Positions 23,126-33,102 of a stretch of 64,000 nucleotides of DNA are shown in pieces; position 1 is the stretch's first letter; each line of letters opens with the position of its first letter. The position numbers and the translations under genes are program-made. The stretch is from Eucalyptus grandis. Taxonomy: Eukaryota; Streptophyta; Magnoliopsida; Myrtales; Myrtaceae. The stretch is taken from NCBI RefSeq assembly GCF_016545825.1, contig NC_052621.1, forward strand, positions 768,199 through 832,198, in the 5' to 3' direction. The notes beneath the pieces were generated by a model. It did not search any database. It saw nothing but the letters and a program-made list of their open reading frames with translations, and was not told the origin of the DNA.

Positions 23126-24970
23126 AAGCTGCTCTACCAAAGAGGAGAAGAGAAAATGAATTTTTCTTCATTCTTTACTTATTTTAAAGAATAGCTTCAA
23201 CTCATGTTAATAAAATAGGCTTATTGGTATGATATAAAGTAACAAGAGTTAGAACATTATGTCATTCGTGATATCAAGCATGATGTAATTTGATAGGCTA
23301 AGTTCAATGTCGCCATTTTAGAGCATGAGTTATTACTCAAGTGACAAATGACAAGATTTTGGATAGAAATATGAAGATATTTGATTAGAAAGAGAGAGAA
23401 ATAGCATCATTAGTCAAGTACAATACATGTATGAGGAAACATTATTTGAGTTGTAATTATTTCAAGTATTAATGAGAGATGGAGAAGACCTTCACTTGTC
23501 TTTTTCATGAGTTAAATTAATAGATATTAGTAAACCAAGGTTAAAAGCCATAATGACATTGGGGTCAAAACACTTGGTGGAGAATGAGAGAGAGAGAAGA
23601 TAAGATAGCCCGAATAGATGCATGAACAAGAATCATTATTTGTTTGTAACTATTGAAGCAAAAGAATGAAGTCATGCTTGAGGTAAATCTATAGGTTAAA
23701 GTTATGGTTGAAAAGGAGAGAGATGTGGAGAATGAATGAGGACTTTTGGCTTGCAAACTTAAAGAGCATTAATGGGTTAGAGTTAAAAGAAGTTATGTAA
23801 GGAATGATGTAATTTGCAAGTAAGAAATTAGGAGATAAACTAAGGGATGTGGCACTCAAATTAGTGATAAAATGGCTAATAAATTATGGTTATCAGAGAT
23901 AAAGAGAACACATGACAATTATCAACACCCTTATGGAGAAATATGAATCTTATTTCTATATAGCACAATATACATAATAAATACAATGAAAATTTAGATG
24001 TCACACCCTCTCACCATTGCTTGTGCTAGTATCTGGGCATTGACCGCCCACTAGCAAAAAGGAAAAAAAGAAAATAAAATTGTCATTGTTAGTATTGATT
24101 ATGCCACATAGGACAATCGGCGCTGATTGGACCACCACATCAGCTTGTTTCGATCAAAAGTGATCCAAAAGATTATATTGGCAAATCGTGAATTTAAGTT
24201 TGAATTGGCAAAAATATAATAGGTTTATCCATTATTTTAATATAATTTTTCCCAATTTTCTATCAACATACATGAATTGACTAATATTGATAAAATTTGA
24301 GTACCTGTAGTTTTATGTATTTATTTTCAAAGAAAATAATTGAAATGTTCACATAATATAGGGATATTGTATCGGCGAGGCTTATATATTATAAATCTAA
24401 AATTTCACTAGTTGTGATATCTTATGTAGGCCTATTTCACTTTGACTATTTACGGAGAAAGAGGAGTAACTCCAAAGCTAGCGGTGTTGAATGGTGTGAA
24501 ATTTGAAATACATTTTCCCTTTCTCCTATATTCCCAAACGAAGTGTAAAATAAAGCAACTCAAAAGTTCAAAAAAAGAGCTAATATTTATAAAATCCTTA
24601 GTATCAACCGTGATTTTCCAACAGTTGATGAACATAATCCTTAACTTGAGAGATGTGCAATTCATCATATAATATTCTAGAAATGGAAATAAAAGAGGAA
24701 AGATGGAGGTTAAGATTCGTTGCACAATCATAAAGAAAATAGAGAGTAAAAGCAAGAAAGAGAATTTGAGATACAAAATTTTATCTCGGTTTACCCTTAA
24801 ACTAGGGCTATGTTCAACTAAGGCTTTCACTATAATCAGCACGTTGCACCTCTGTATTTACCTTTTTAAAATTACTAAAGAAAGATGATATATATATTAA
24901 ATAACTACTAAGCGCAAACTACCTATGAGATATAAGTTAAAATTGGAAAAATCATTTAGCGTCGTGAGGG
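23126..24970. other. Intergenic, no gene recognised
   Basis: AT-rich DNA. 24,055-24,240 carries foldback-family words ('ggcgctgattggaccaccac', 'gtgatccaaaagattatattggcaaat'). Short ORFs on either strand lack recognisable domains. Confidence 0.5.
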
Positions 24971-24974
24971 TGCT

Positions 24975-25420
24975 ATCCCTATGATGGGGAGTACAAACCA
25001 CACTCTAACACCTATAAACCCACGGAGGGTACTCGAATGCTCTTTGCCTGCACTTCTTTCATTGAGAACCTCTTTGACTAGGCACAAAAGCCGTAATCAT
25101 CGAATTGTAGCTGCTTGGTCACATCCTTAGACGAATTAGGAGACAAGTCAGCATCATGGATGGAATCAAAATCAAATGGAGATATTCGGTCGGGCGACAA
25201 GATCTGCTTGGAATTGATATGACCAACAATGTCAAGTTCCGACTTGGAGCTCTAAGGAGAGTTGGGGGTAGATCTCACGGCACCATGCTTCAAGAATGAA
25301 TTGTGAGGCTTCTCGGGCTTGGAGCTCTTGTCTTTGAGGGGATTTGGTTGCTTCTAGGAGGCCACTAGGTTTTTGAGGTTAGAAGGTGGCATGATGAAGG
25401 AGTAGCACTAGCAGGTGCGA
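24975..25420 (-). pseudogene. Broken coding fragment of unrecognised protein
   Basis: The minus strand keeps one frame readable from about 25,380 to 25,080 with only three stops. The translation is protein-like and charged, with clear segments such as LKDKSSKPEKPHNSFLKHG, SELDIVGHINSKQILSPDR, ISPFDFDSIHDADLSP and KQLQFDDYGF. It is far more protein-like than typical antisense noise here. I cannot name the family. It may be a gene captured or retrocopied as a fragment; no introns, start or end are visible. Confidence 0.4.
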
Positions 25421-25945
25421 TGGTGGTTGCAGGGGTGTCAACTAGAGGTAGATTTCCGCTCGGTAAGGTTGGATTTAGGGCAGAGGTGTTGAGCTGAGTG
25501 GTGAGGCGAGTCGTGGCTGAGCCGGGAGAGCCAAGTCACAAGCTTGATCATTGGCAGAGTGGGCACATTGTCATTTTCTCATTTTCCAATTGAGATTGTA
25601 ATGCCATAAAAATTTTCAATCACATATCACCAAATAAAGAAGACTCACTAGTTTCCCATAAAAATGATTTCTTCAAAAGAGCTTTCATTTATCATGGAAT
25701 TTGCTCTCATATTTATAATAATTCAAAAGTATGAGGATATTTGTTTATCATATCGTATAGAAAAAAAAATGTCAATTTCATTTAGAACAAGCAAATTCAT
25801 ACGTTTAATCAAGCATGTCCACCTATATGACCTTATTTATGACTCGAATTGGTTTATGCTAAATTCAAAGTTGTTTAATTATATGTTACCTTGCGTGATG
25901 CAAATGGACTGGGTCAAAAATTGTTTATCCAAACCATGTCATCAT

Positions 25946-26690
25946 AGAGAAAATATTAAGTGGTCCCAAACCACCAGTCAACGTGCTTCCTGACCAATCA
26001 GGAAGCTCCACATGGCTCCGCATCAGCAAGTGGTCCTCACCATAGAAAATATGAATTTCCTCTTTCTTATCTAAAAATTTTCTCGTAATAATAAGCCTAC
26101 ACACATTAATCGCTGCCCTAGGCATGCTACGAAGAGTCATTTCCCTTTCTCTCTCCTCCTTTTTCTCCTTCTGAAGGCGGAAGACCAATGCTTCCTCTCT
26201 TCCTTCTTCTCGTGAATTCAAAATCTCAGGTTCCCTCGTCTTCACTCTTTGCTCTAGTGCCCTCTCGTTGGGTGTCACTTCTTCGCTCTCTGCTACAGTG
26301 CTCGTGCTCATTGGGTCTCACTCTACAAAAATCCAATGAGACTCCGTTGTCCTATCAATCCCCATATATATAAACCAACAGCAAACTGCGATTGTTTTTT
26401 ACGTAGGGAAAGAGGGGGAAAGAGCTTGACTTGGCGGAGTTCATATTCACGCTTGCAGTAGGAAACATCGCATAGCTCATGGTGATGGTGTCGTGTCCCC
26501 GCCAAGCCGTCGTTGAGGATGCCTCCATGGTGCTCACACTCATCGCAGCCGTGCACTAGACGAGCAGGCGGGTCGTCCACGTCTTGCTAGGGCCAGACGA
26601 GTCAAGAGCTTCTAGGATGTGCCAAGGGCTCACGCCTGGTGCGTCGAGTTCATGGTGGGGAGGCTGAGGACCCTTTTGTCGATTGAGCTT
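25946..26690 (+). repeat. Inverted-repeat arm (DUF1442 5' region), partner 28,270-29,240
   Basis: This segment is the reverse complement, with divergence, of 28,270-29,240 and of 34,700-35,430. The match runs through 'gaccaatcaggaagctcc', 'gtggtcctcaccatag', 'gaattcaaaatctcaggttccc', 'agtgaagaagtgacac' (opposite sense) and into the DUF1442 coding remnant. The outer end near 25,947 starts with gagaaaatattaagtggtcc, a MITE-like terminus. In the other copies this end leads into an ECI gene, but no ECI lies to the left here. Confidence 0.75.
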
Positions 26691-26992
26691 AAGGGCACGT
26701 CGAGTTTGTGCTCCTGGATTGTGGAGGCGATGACCCGCGCGGGGCGTTCGAGGCAACACGGGAAGGTGGCAAGGGGATCGTTGTGGGGTATAATACCCTT
26801 CACAAGGGCATGTTGTGGAGTGAACTGAGAGCTCACTCTTTGCCAATATGGGAGGGTGTTATGGCGATAGGATTTCGAAAGGTGCTAAAGCCCATGGCAG
26901 GATCGGCGGTGGCGGAAGGTGCAGGAAGAAGAGCAGATGGGTAGTTACAGTGGACGACTGCACCGGCCAAGAGCGTGTTTTAAGGATCGTCT
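26420..26992 (+). pseudogene. DUF1442 (putative SAM-methyltransferase-like) pseudogene
   Basis: Three frames together spell a DUF1442 protein. Segments in order are ELDLAEFIFTLAVGN, VVEDASMVLTLIAAVH, RRVVHVLLGPDESRAS, VEFVLLDCGGDDPRGAFEA, REGGKGIVVGYNTLHKG and finally CRKKSRWVVTVDDCTGQERV. The first segments contain in-frame stops; frame changes occur near 26,640, in the 26,660-26,690 area and near 26,920. The family is a plant-specific Rossmann-like group annotated as putative methyltransferase without a known reaction. A TATA-like 'catatatataaacc' lies just upstream (26,366-26,379). The N-terminal 'SAENATKAYL'-type region is missing. Two shorter inverted copies (28,270-28,640; 34,700-35,010) are fragments of the same gene. 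Confidence 0.7.
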
Positions 26993-26999
26993 TATCACA

Positions 27000-27365
27000 G
27001 AGGAAACATATTGAAGCTTAAGGACAAAATTCATTTGGTTTTGGGATCTACCAGAGAAACAGAGAGGACTAAGACTTTCTGCTAGAGCTAGATCTCGTCA
27101 TCCACACTAACTCCTAAAATCTTGCAAATGTAAATAGCGATTGATTGAATTATGTAATGACAATCTACATTTTTTATTTTTTATTTTTACTTTTTCAATA
27201 TGCAAGTTGTGTTTTTGCAGAGTTTGCCTCCTTTAGGCCCTTACAACTATTGAGAACACATGAATTTCTGCACGATCAACATTGGGGACTTAAAACACTC
27301 AGCTTTCACTAAAGCAAATTGCGATTCACCAAACATGTGATCGAAAGAAGTTTCGGCAAATCTTG
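27000..27365. other. Spacer before the duplicated unit
   Basis: No gene recognised. On the minus strand 27,360-27,247 reads RFAETSFDHMFGESQFALVK and onward to a stop, a protein-like string that I cannot assign. It lies just outside the tandem duplication, so there is no second copy for comparison. Confidence 0.4.
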
Positions 27366-28002
27366 TGGGCTGAGGTTGATCTAGAGAGTGTCTTACATTC
27401 TTTCTAGGACTTTCAAGTCTTGTCTGATTGCTTAAGAGATTTTTTTTTTTTTTTGGTGGGGATTGAAATTGCAGGAAAATCGAGTCCTTGTTTTGCCTAT
27501 TCAATTGGCTTTGCCTTTGCTCACAGCACTTCACATTCTGGTTTTCGCATTTGTGGCTCCTAATACTGATTAAAAGTTGCAATTAAAAGTTGAATTTTTT
27601 TACCAGAGACAAAAACAAAAATCTGATTTTGCTTTGGTTGACAATTCCCTCCTTGCCAAAAAAATTCAAGCAAAATTCTCGTAGGATTTTATACTCCTTA
27701 AAATCAAGAGATTGTGGAATGAAGACTTCAACATAGGTACAGGAAATGGGAGATTGGTGCAAACAAAACTCAATTTCGTCATTGATGAACTAAATCCAGC
27801 ATAAGATACAAAAAAAAAAAAAAAAAAAAAAAGACACTATTCTCGTTTGAATTGAATTGTGACAGGACAATATTAGCCCTTAGAATGAACTTAATTGCAA
27901 GAAGAACAGCCAATAAAAACATCAAAATCACTACATGTTATCCAACTGGCACAAAACTTGGCAAGACATAACTATTCTTGATGAAATTGACAAAGAAAAT
28001 GA

Positions 28003-28221
28003 ATGGCTATGACTAAAAATGAATCCTCACAATCTACGAAAGAATTTGGAGAACTAGATTGCTCGCCATATACTATGGAGGGAAAGAATGAACTATTTTT
28101 GTTTTCTATTTATAACTCCAAGGCCCAAAATAGCATGGAGGTGGCTTCAAAGTACTACGACAACTTTCTCTGGAGATACGAGAGAAGCAGCATCAACTCT
28201 GAAACCACACCACCACATTAA
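28003..28221 (+). other. Small ORF shared by both duplication units, status unknown
   Basis: A 72-codon ORF reads ...ELDCSPYTMEGKNELFLFSI and continues to SSINSETTPPH. The paralogous position in unit B (34,476-34,781) keeps a similar frame (ELDCRPYTVEEKNELFLFSI). Such conservation may simply reflect a young duplication. I know no family that matches, and no promoter or partner exon is evident. It is listed because it is the only unexplained ORF retained in both units. Confidence 0.2.
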
Positions 28222-28269
28222 AATCAATTAAGGCAACGTCAAATGTAGATGGAGAGTTCACTATTTCTC

Positions 28270-28640
28270 AGCCTCCCCACCATGAACTCGATGCACCCTA
28301 AGCTCATTCTACAAAAGGGTCCTTAGCCTCCCCACCACGAACTCGACGTGTCAAGCGTGGGCTCGTAGTGCGTCCCTAGAGGCTCTTGACTCGTCTAGCC
28401 CTAGCGAGACGTGGACGACCCGCTCACTCACCCGTCCAGTGCACGGCCATGACGAGCACAAGCACCATGGAGGCGTCCTTAGCAATGGCGGTGGCGGCCT
28501 GGTGAGGACACGACACCATCACCATGAGCTGCATACTGTTTCATGTCATGAGCATGGATATGAACTCCACCGAGTCAAGCTCTTTCCCTCTCTTTCCCCA
28601 CACAAAAAACGATCATGGCTTGTCGTTTGGCCTTTTTTTT
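28270..28640 (-). pseudogene. DUF1442 fragment, unit A
   Basis: On the minus strand this aligns with the 5' part of the DUF1442 remnant at 26,420, for example the complement of 'caccatggaggcgtcc' and 'gacgtggacgacccgctc'. It breaks off at about 28,270, where unrelated sequence begins, so the 3' half of the gene is lacking. A short internal duplication ('cctccccaccatgaactcgatg' / 'cctccccaccacgaactcgacg') lies at the broken end. Head-to-head with ECI copy 2, it shows that the ancestral order was DUF1442(-)-ECI(+). Confidence 0.65.
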
Positions 28641-28756
28641 TTACTCCTTTCCTAATGGGGACTAAGAGGACAATGGAGTCCCATTAGATTTTTGTAGAGT
28701 GAGACCCAACAAACACGAGCGTCGGAGCAAAGAGTGAAGAAGTGACACCTAACAAA

Positions 28757-28926
28757 GAGAAAATATTCAGTGGTTACTAACCACCAGCTCATCAGCCTAC
28801 ATGGCGCGCGCAATCCACTCAAAATGCGACACTTGTCTGGTGGCTTGGACATGAATAGAAAATTAAAAAGATTAAAAAAGCTTTCTTTTCCCCCTTCTCT
28901 GCTTTACAGAAAATGAATATTTTCTC
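28757..28926. mobile_element. 170-bp MITE inserted only in unit A
   Basis: The ends gagaaaatattcagtgg and the complement of cagaaaatgaatattttctc form an inverted pair. The element is flanked by cctaacaaa (28,748-28,756) and actaacaag (28,927-28,935), a likely 9-bp target duplication with two differences. Unit B at about 35,166-35,185 is an empty site ('gacacccaacgagagagc'). The TIR resembles termini at 25,947 and 29,240. Confidence 0.75.
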
Positions 28927-29441
28927 ACTAACAAGAGAGCGCCGGAGTAGAAAGCAGAAAGCGAAGACAAGGGAACCTAAAATTTTGAATCCACGAGAGA
29001 TGGAAGAAAGGAGGAAGCATTAATCTTCAACCTTTAGAAGGAGAAAAAGGAGAAGAGAGAGAGGGAAATAACCTCCGCAGGATGGTTATGGCAGCAATTA
29101 ATATGTGCAGACTTATTATTAGGGGAAAATTTTTAAATAAGAAAGAGACAATTCATTTTTTATGGTGGGGACCACTCGCTGACGTGGAGCCACATAGAGC
29201 TTCCTAATTGGTCGGGAACGGTCTGACCTAATATTTTCTCTATTTTCATATTCTCTTTGGTTTCCACGCCAAAATCAAATTTTTTTTATTTTAATTATAA
29301 CAATAATTGATTCTCGTTAGTCTCCTATTTCAGTTGACTTCACAGTCGACTTCCCTCTGCACATTGCTTAAAACAGTAAAACCCCATTCTCTCTCTCTCT
29401 CTCTCTACCCCCTGCGCAGGAGAATCAATCTGACCATTCTC

Positions 29442-30194
29442 ATGGCGGACAACAAGCACGGCGAGGAGCAGCTCTGCACCCTCGAGAAGCGCGGCAACCT
29501 CTTCATCCTCACCCTCACCGGCGCCGGCGAGCACCGCCTCAACCCCAACCTTCTCTCCTCCCTCCGGTCCGCCCTCTCCCGCCTCAAATCCGACCCCTCC
29601 GCCTCCTCCTCCGCCCTCATCACCACCGCCCACGGCAAGTTCTTCTCCAACGGCTACGACCTCGACTGGGCCCAGTCCTCCGAGCCCCGCCTCCAGCTCA
29701 TGTCCTCCGCCCTCCGCTCCCTCGTCCGCGACCTCATCTGCCTCCCCATGCCGACCATCGCCGCCGTCACCGGCCACGCCTCCGCCGCCGGCATGATGCT
29801 GGCCCTCAGCCACGACTACGTGGTCATGCGGCGCGACCGGGGCTTCCTCTACATGAGCGAGATGGACATCGGGCTGGTGATCCCCAACTGGTTCATGGCC
29901 TTGATGAGGTCCAAGATCGGCGACCCGAGGGCCCAGCGCGAGGCGCTGATGCGGGCGGCGAAACTGACTGCCGAGGACGGGGTGAGAATGGGGATTGTTG
30001 AGTCGGCCCATGACGGCGCGGAGGCGACGGTGGCGGCGGCGGCCGAGCTGGGGGAGGCGTTGGTGTCGAGGAAGTGGGATGGACGCGTGTACGCTGGGAA
30101 TCGGAGGGTGGTGCTGCGGGAGGTGCTGGAGGCCATCGGATCCGATGAGACGGTCAAGAAAGTGGCGGAGGATAAGGCCCGGTCGAAATTGTAG
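29442..30194 (+). CDS. ECI: Enoyl-CoA delta isomerase, peroxisomal (ECI copy 2)
   Basis: Single-exon crotonase-family gene of 250 residues, collinear without gaps with copy 1. All functional signatures are kept: KFFSNGYDL (66-74), GHASAAG (111-117), the predicted catalytic Glu140 in YMSEMDIGL, and the PTS1 tripeptide SKL at the end. The predicted role is isomerising 3-enoyl-CoA in peroxisomes during fatty-acid or IBA-type beta-oxidation. Differences from copy 1 are mainly conservative or in the C-terminal third (for example S-to-A at 90, H-to-R at 96 and several around 165-200). An in-frame ATG at 29,307 would add 45 residues from a (CT)n-rich leader (29,390-29,407); I consider that leader untranslated. 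This copy lies in duplication unit A. A very long antisense ORF over it reflects only the GC-rich codons. Confidence 0.9.
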   Translation: MADNKHGEEQLCTLEKRGNLFILTLTGAGEHRLNPNLLSSLRSALSRLKSDPSASSSALITTAHGKFFSNGYDLDWAQSSEPRLQLMSSALRSLVRDLICLPMPTIAAVTGHASAAGMMLALSHDYVVMRRDRGFLYMSEMDIGLVIPNWFMALMRSKIGDPRAQREALMRAAKLTAEDGVRMGIVESAHDGAEATVAAAAELGEALVSRKWDGRVYAGNRRVVLREVLEAIGSDETVKKVAEDKARSKL

Positions 30195-30872
30195 TTGGGC
30201 TTTCTCTTGAGGCCAGTTTGGAGTGATCTTGTGAAATCGTTCGGCCCGTTGTGTCTTTAGATGTACAAGATGTTGTCCTGTGGGACCCTTGGTATTGTAC
30301 GTATTAGAGTATAATAAGGTGGCCGACAAAAAGATGAGATCGTCCTGTGGGGCACTTGCAAAATGAGAACTTTACAATTATCAATTACTGCAATTATATG
30401 GTAATATCGGTATTTTTTGTGTTGTACTTATACATGTCTTTTATATCATATAGGCTTACATGTTCAAATCTAGAATTCGTCTGTCATGAAATTGGCCAAA
30501 CCCCCAACTTTTAAGGTCCGTTTATTTGGTGAAAATTATTAATTTTTTGAAAATATTTTCGGAAAAGCCATTTTTTTAAAAAGTAATTTTATTTTATGGT
30601 GTTTAACTGAAACTTGAAAAGGACATAAATTTTTTTTATATTGTTTAGTAACGAAAATCAGGGAAAATTATAAAAAAAAAAATTTGTACTCTTTTTGCTT
30701 CTTCCTAGGCTAGACGTTGCCATGGTGATAATTGGCAATGGCCACAAATAGGCAAGCTTAAGCCTCATTAGCCTCAAGTGAGCTTTACTTGCTGGATTTG
30801 GCAAGACTTGAACTCACCGAGCATCACTTTGTTTTTGTATATTGTAAGAGCAAACGTTTCTTTAACAAATGA

Positions 30873-31722
30873 CCCAAGTTTGAGCGAAAAAAAAGTACCA
30901 AAAAAGTTATAAACCTATAGTATTTGTACAAATTTAGTTTTTAATCTTTCGATTGAACCAATTTAGTCATTAAACATTTTCACATTGATATCAATTTAAC
31001 ACTTCTAGCCAATTTTGGCCTGATAGTGTTGATGTGAACGCCGTTCTAGCCAACAAACATTAGCGTGGTAATTTTAAATAATTTTTATTTTATTTTTTTT
31101 CAAATTTTTTATTAAATTTTCCTTCCTCCCCCTCCCCCCTTATCTTTTTTATCTTCTTCCTCTTGGGCTTTTTCCCAGTAGTGGTTAGTGAAACTCCGAC
31201 GACAAGCATTGGCCCTTGCCCAATGTCGATGAGGGCTTCGCAACCCTCGCCTAACCTCACCTAGGGTTGCAGGCGAGGTGACTTTGCCTAGATTTGGTCC
31301 TTGCCCATTGTTCGCCGAGGGCTTTGCATTCCCTTAGTGAATGGCGCCATGGCCTTGCCGCTACGAGTGAAGCCACCTTCGCCCGCGGCCAGGCCATGGC
31401 AAGGTTGGCCTCACCTAGTGGTCGACGAGCTGCCAGAGGTTCGCCGGCCACCGCAAGAGAAGAAGGCTAAGAGGAAGGAGAGGAAAAAGGAAAAAATTAA
31501 TAAAAATTTGAATAAAAAAATATTTAAGAATTGTCATATTAGCATTCATCAGCCTACTAGAATCTATGTTGATGCTAGCCAATCAAAATTAACCTAAAGG
31601 ATTGAATTGATACTAATGTGGAAAGATTTAGAATTAAATTGGTGCAGTTAAAAAGTTTATGATTAAATTAGTACTAATATTATACATTTATAACTTTTTA
31701 AGTACTTTTCCCCAAGTTTGAG
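30873..31722. mobile_element. Complete foldback (MULE-like) element, inserted only in unit A
   Basis: The element 30,885-31,710 has inverted arms of about 220 bp. The left begins 'gaaaaaaaagtaccaaaaaagttataaa'-like sequence and the right ends in '...ataactttttaagtacttttc'. The arms enclose a GC-rich core ('gcgaggtgactttgcc', 'gaagccaccttcgccc'). A perfect 12-bp direct repeat, cccaagtttgag, flanks it (30,873-30,884 and 31,711-31,722). Unit B has the undisturbed site near 37,845-37,862 ('gacttgagttcgagtg'). Long TIRs with a 9-12 bp target duplication fit a non-autonomous Mutator-like element. The two short ORFs in the core have no support as genes. Confidence 0.85.
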
Positions 31723-32335
31723 TGCCAACATCCTGTACACAGCATTTGTGGGCCTAGGCTCAAGTGTTGGGACCAAAGCTTGAGTGCCAACAATCCAAGC
31801 ATGGCATTTATGGACCCGAGCTCAAGTCTTTGGAGCAATGGGTACGAGCACCTAAATGCTCATACCAAGGAACCAATATTGGAGTTTTTGTATCCGAGTG
31901 TAGAGTTTCAAGTCTAACTATCGATATCTATTAATATTTTGGAAAACATTTTGCGATTATTTCATAAAAAGGAATTTATATTCCCCAATTTAAGTTTTGA
32001 TAAGAAAATGTCAATAATATTTTATTTTGATTCATTTTCTTAAGCGAATCAAACAGCTAAAATGTTTTCTCAAAAATATTTTTCACAAAACAAACGGATG
32101 GTAAAGTATATTTTCAATTATAATTATTTTTATTTTTTTATGGGCTTTATTGCTGTTAGCCAGTTTAGTATTTAATTTCTTAAAAAAAAAAACCCCATAA
32201 AAACCCTATCAGCGCATTTCCTGCAAAACCCTGCGAAAACCGTAAGCACCCGGAGTTTCAGCGCGCTCCACCGGCGTCTCCCTCCATTTCACTCGCAGCT
32301 CCTCCTCCTCCTTCTTCATCGGGTCGTGGCTCGAC

Positions 32336-32495
32336 ATGAAGAACCTGAAATTGTAATCGGAGGTCACTCTGCATCTCGACCTCCAGTCCGAGGACAAAGC
32401 GATCTCGTTCTCCGCCATCAACATCGAGCGCGACCAACTGTTCTTCACTTCCTCGGGGAACCCGCGTCTACACCACTCACCTCTCTTCTTTCCAG
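32336..32495 (+). pseudogene. ELP1 exon 1 duplicate, broken
   Basis: This copy aligns base by base with ELP1 exon 1 at 39,525-39,683. It carries the start ATG, but codon 7 is TAA where the intact gene has TAC, giving MKNLKL and stop. An extra C near 32,462 ('gggaacccgcgtctac' against 'gggaaccgcgtctac') also shifts the frame. The donor 'caggtaag' is intact. ELP1 leader sequence (about 32,205-32,335) and the first 430 bases of intron 1 are present too, then the duplicate ends at 32,934. With no downstream exons it cannot make Elongator protein. Its promoter may still drive a short non-coding transcript; that is speculation. Confidence 0.92.
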
Positions 32496-33102
32496 GTAAG
32501 GTTGTGAGGGCTTTCTGTAGCTACGCGGTTCCGTTGGTTGATGACGAGGAATTAGGTTGACCGGAGGCGGAGCGCGGCGGGATTCTTTTGGGATCGTTCG
32601 AGTTGGGATTTTGAAAATTACCGGGCCGCGTAGGTTTCTGAGTCTGTTAAATCGAGAAATTTGAAAAAGGGAGCTTGTTTTGGTTAAAGACGGAAGAACA
32701 CTCTTATTTTTGTTCTGATTTTTATGCGCTATCTATTGCTTGCATATCTCCTCTCTTGTTCCGATAAAAAGACCATTGATGCCTCCCTTTCATGGAAAAT
32801 GAGTAATTTGGAAAGTACTTTTCAAAAAATTCGCTCACAAAAGTAAATGAATGGAAATTTTTTTCATCGTTCATGAAAATAGTTAGGAATAGATTGTTTT
32901 CGACAAAAAAAAAAGTTTCTGTTGACTAATTTTTTGGGCTGAGGTTGATCTGGAGAGTGTCTTACATTCTTTCTAGGACTTTCGAGTCTTGTTTGATTGC
33001 TTGATGGATTTTTTTTTTTTTGGTTGGGATTGAAATTGCAAAAAGTCGTGTCCTTATTTTACCTATTCAATTGGCTTTGCCTTTGCTCATAGCGCTCCCA
33101 CA

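Larger units (their letters stand above)
27366..32934 (+). repeat. Segmental tandem duplication, unit A
   Basis: Unit A holds, in order: a spacer with small ORF (28,003), a DUF1442 fragment (-), ECI copy 2, about 2 kb of flank and a truncated copy of ELP1 promoter, exon 1 and the start of intron 1. It aligns throughout with unit B (32,935-40,050), apart from transposon insertions in one or the other. Its right end is ELP1 intron 1 sequence ('gactaattttt'), joined directly to 'tgggctgaggttgatct', which is also its own left end at 27,366. That is the signature of a direct tandem duplication. Confidence 0.9.

Noticed and set aside
29307..29441. Upstream in-frame start of ECI copy 2 giving a 295-residue protein
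   Set aside because: The extension is CT-rich leader, does not align in length among copies, and protein similarity starts at MADNKHGEEQ.
29340..30329. 329-codon minus-strand ORF over ECI copy 2 (and 232- and 133-codon ones over copies 1 and 3)
   Set aside because: These are the antisense shadow of a GC-rich gene; the translation is His/Gly/Val/Glu low-complexity, and the sense strand has clear crotonase signatures.
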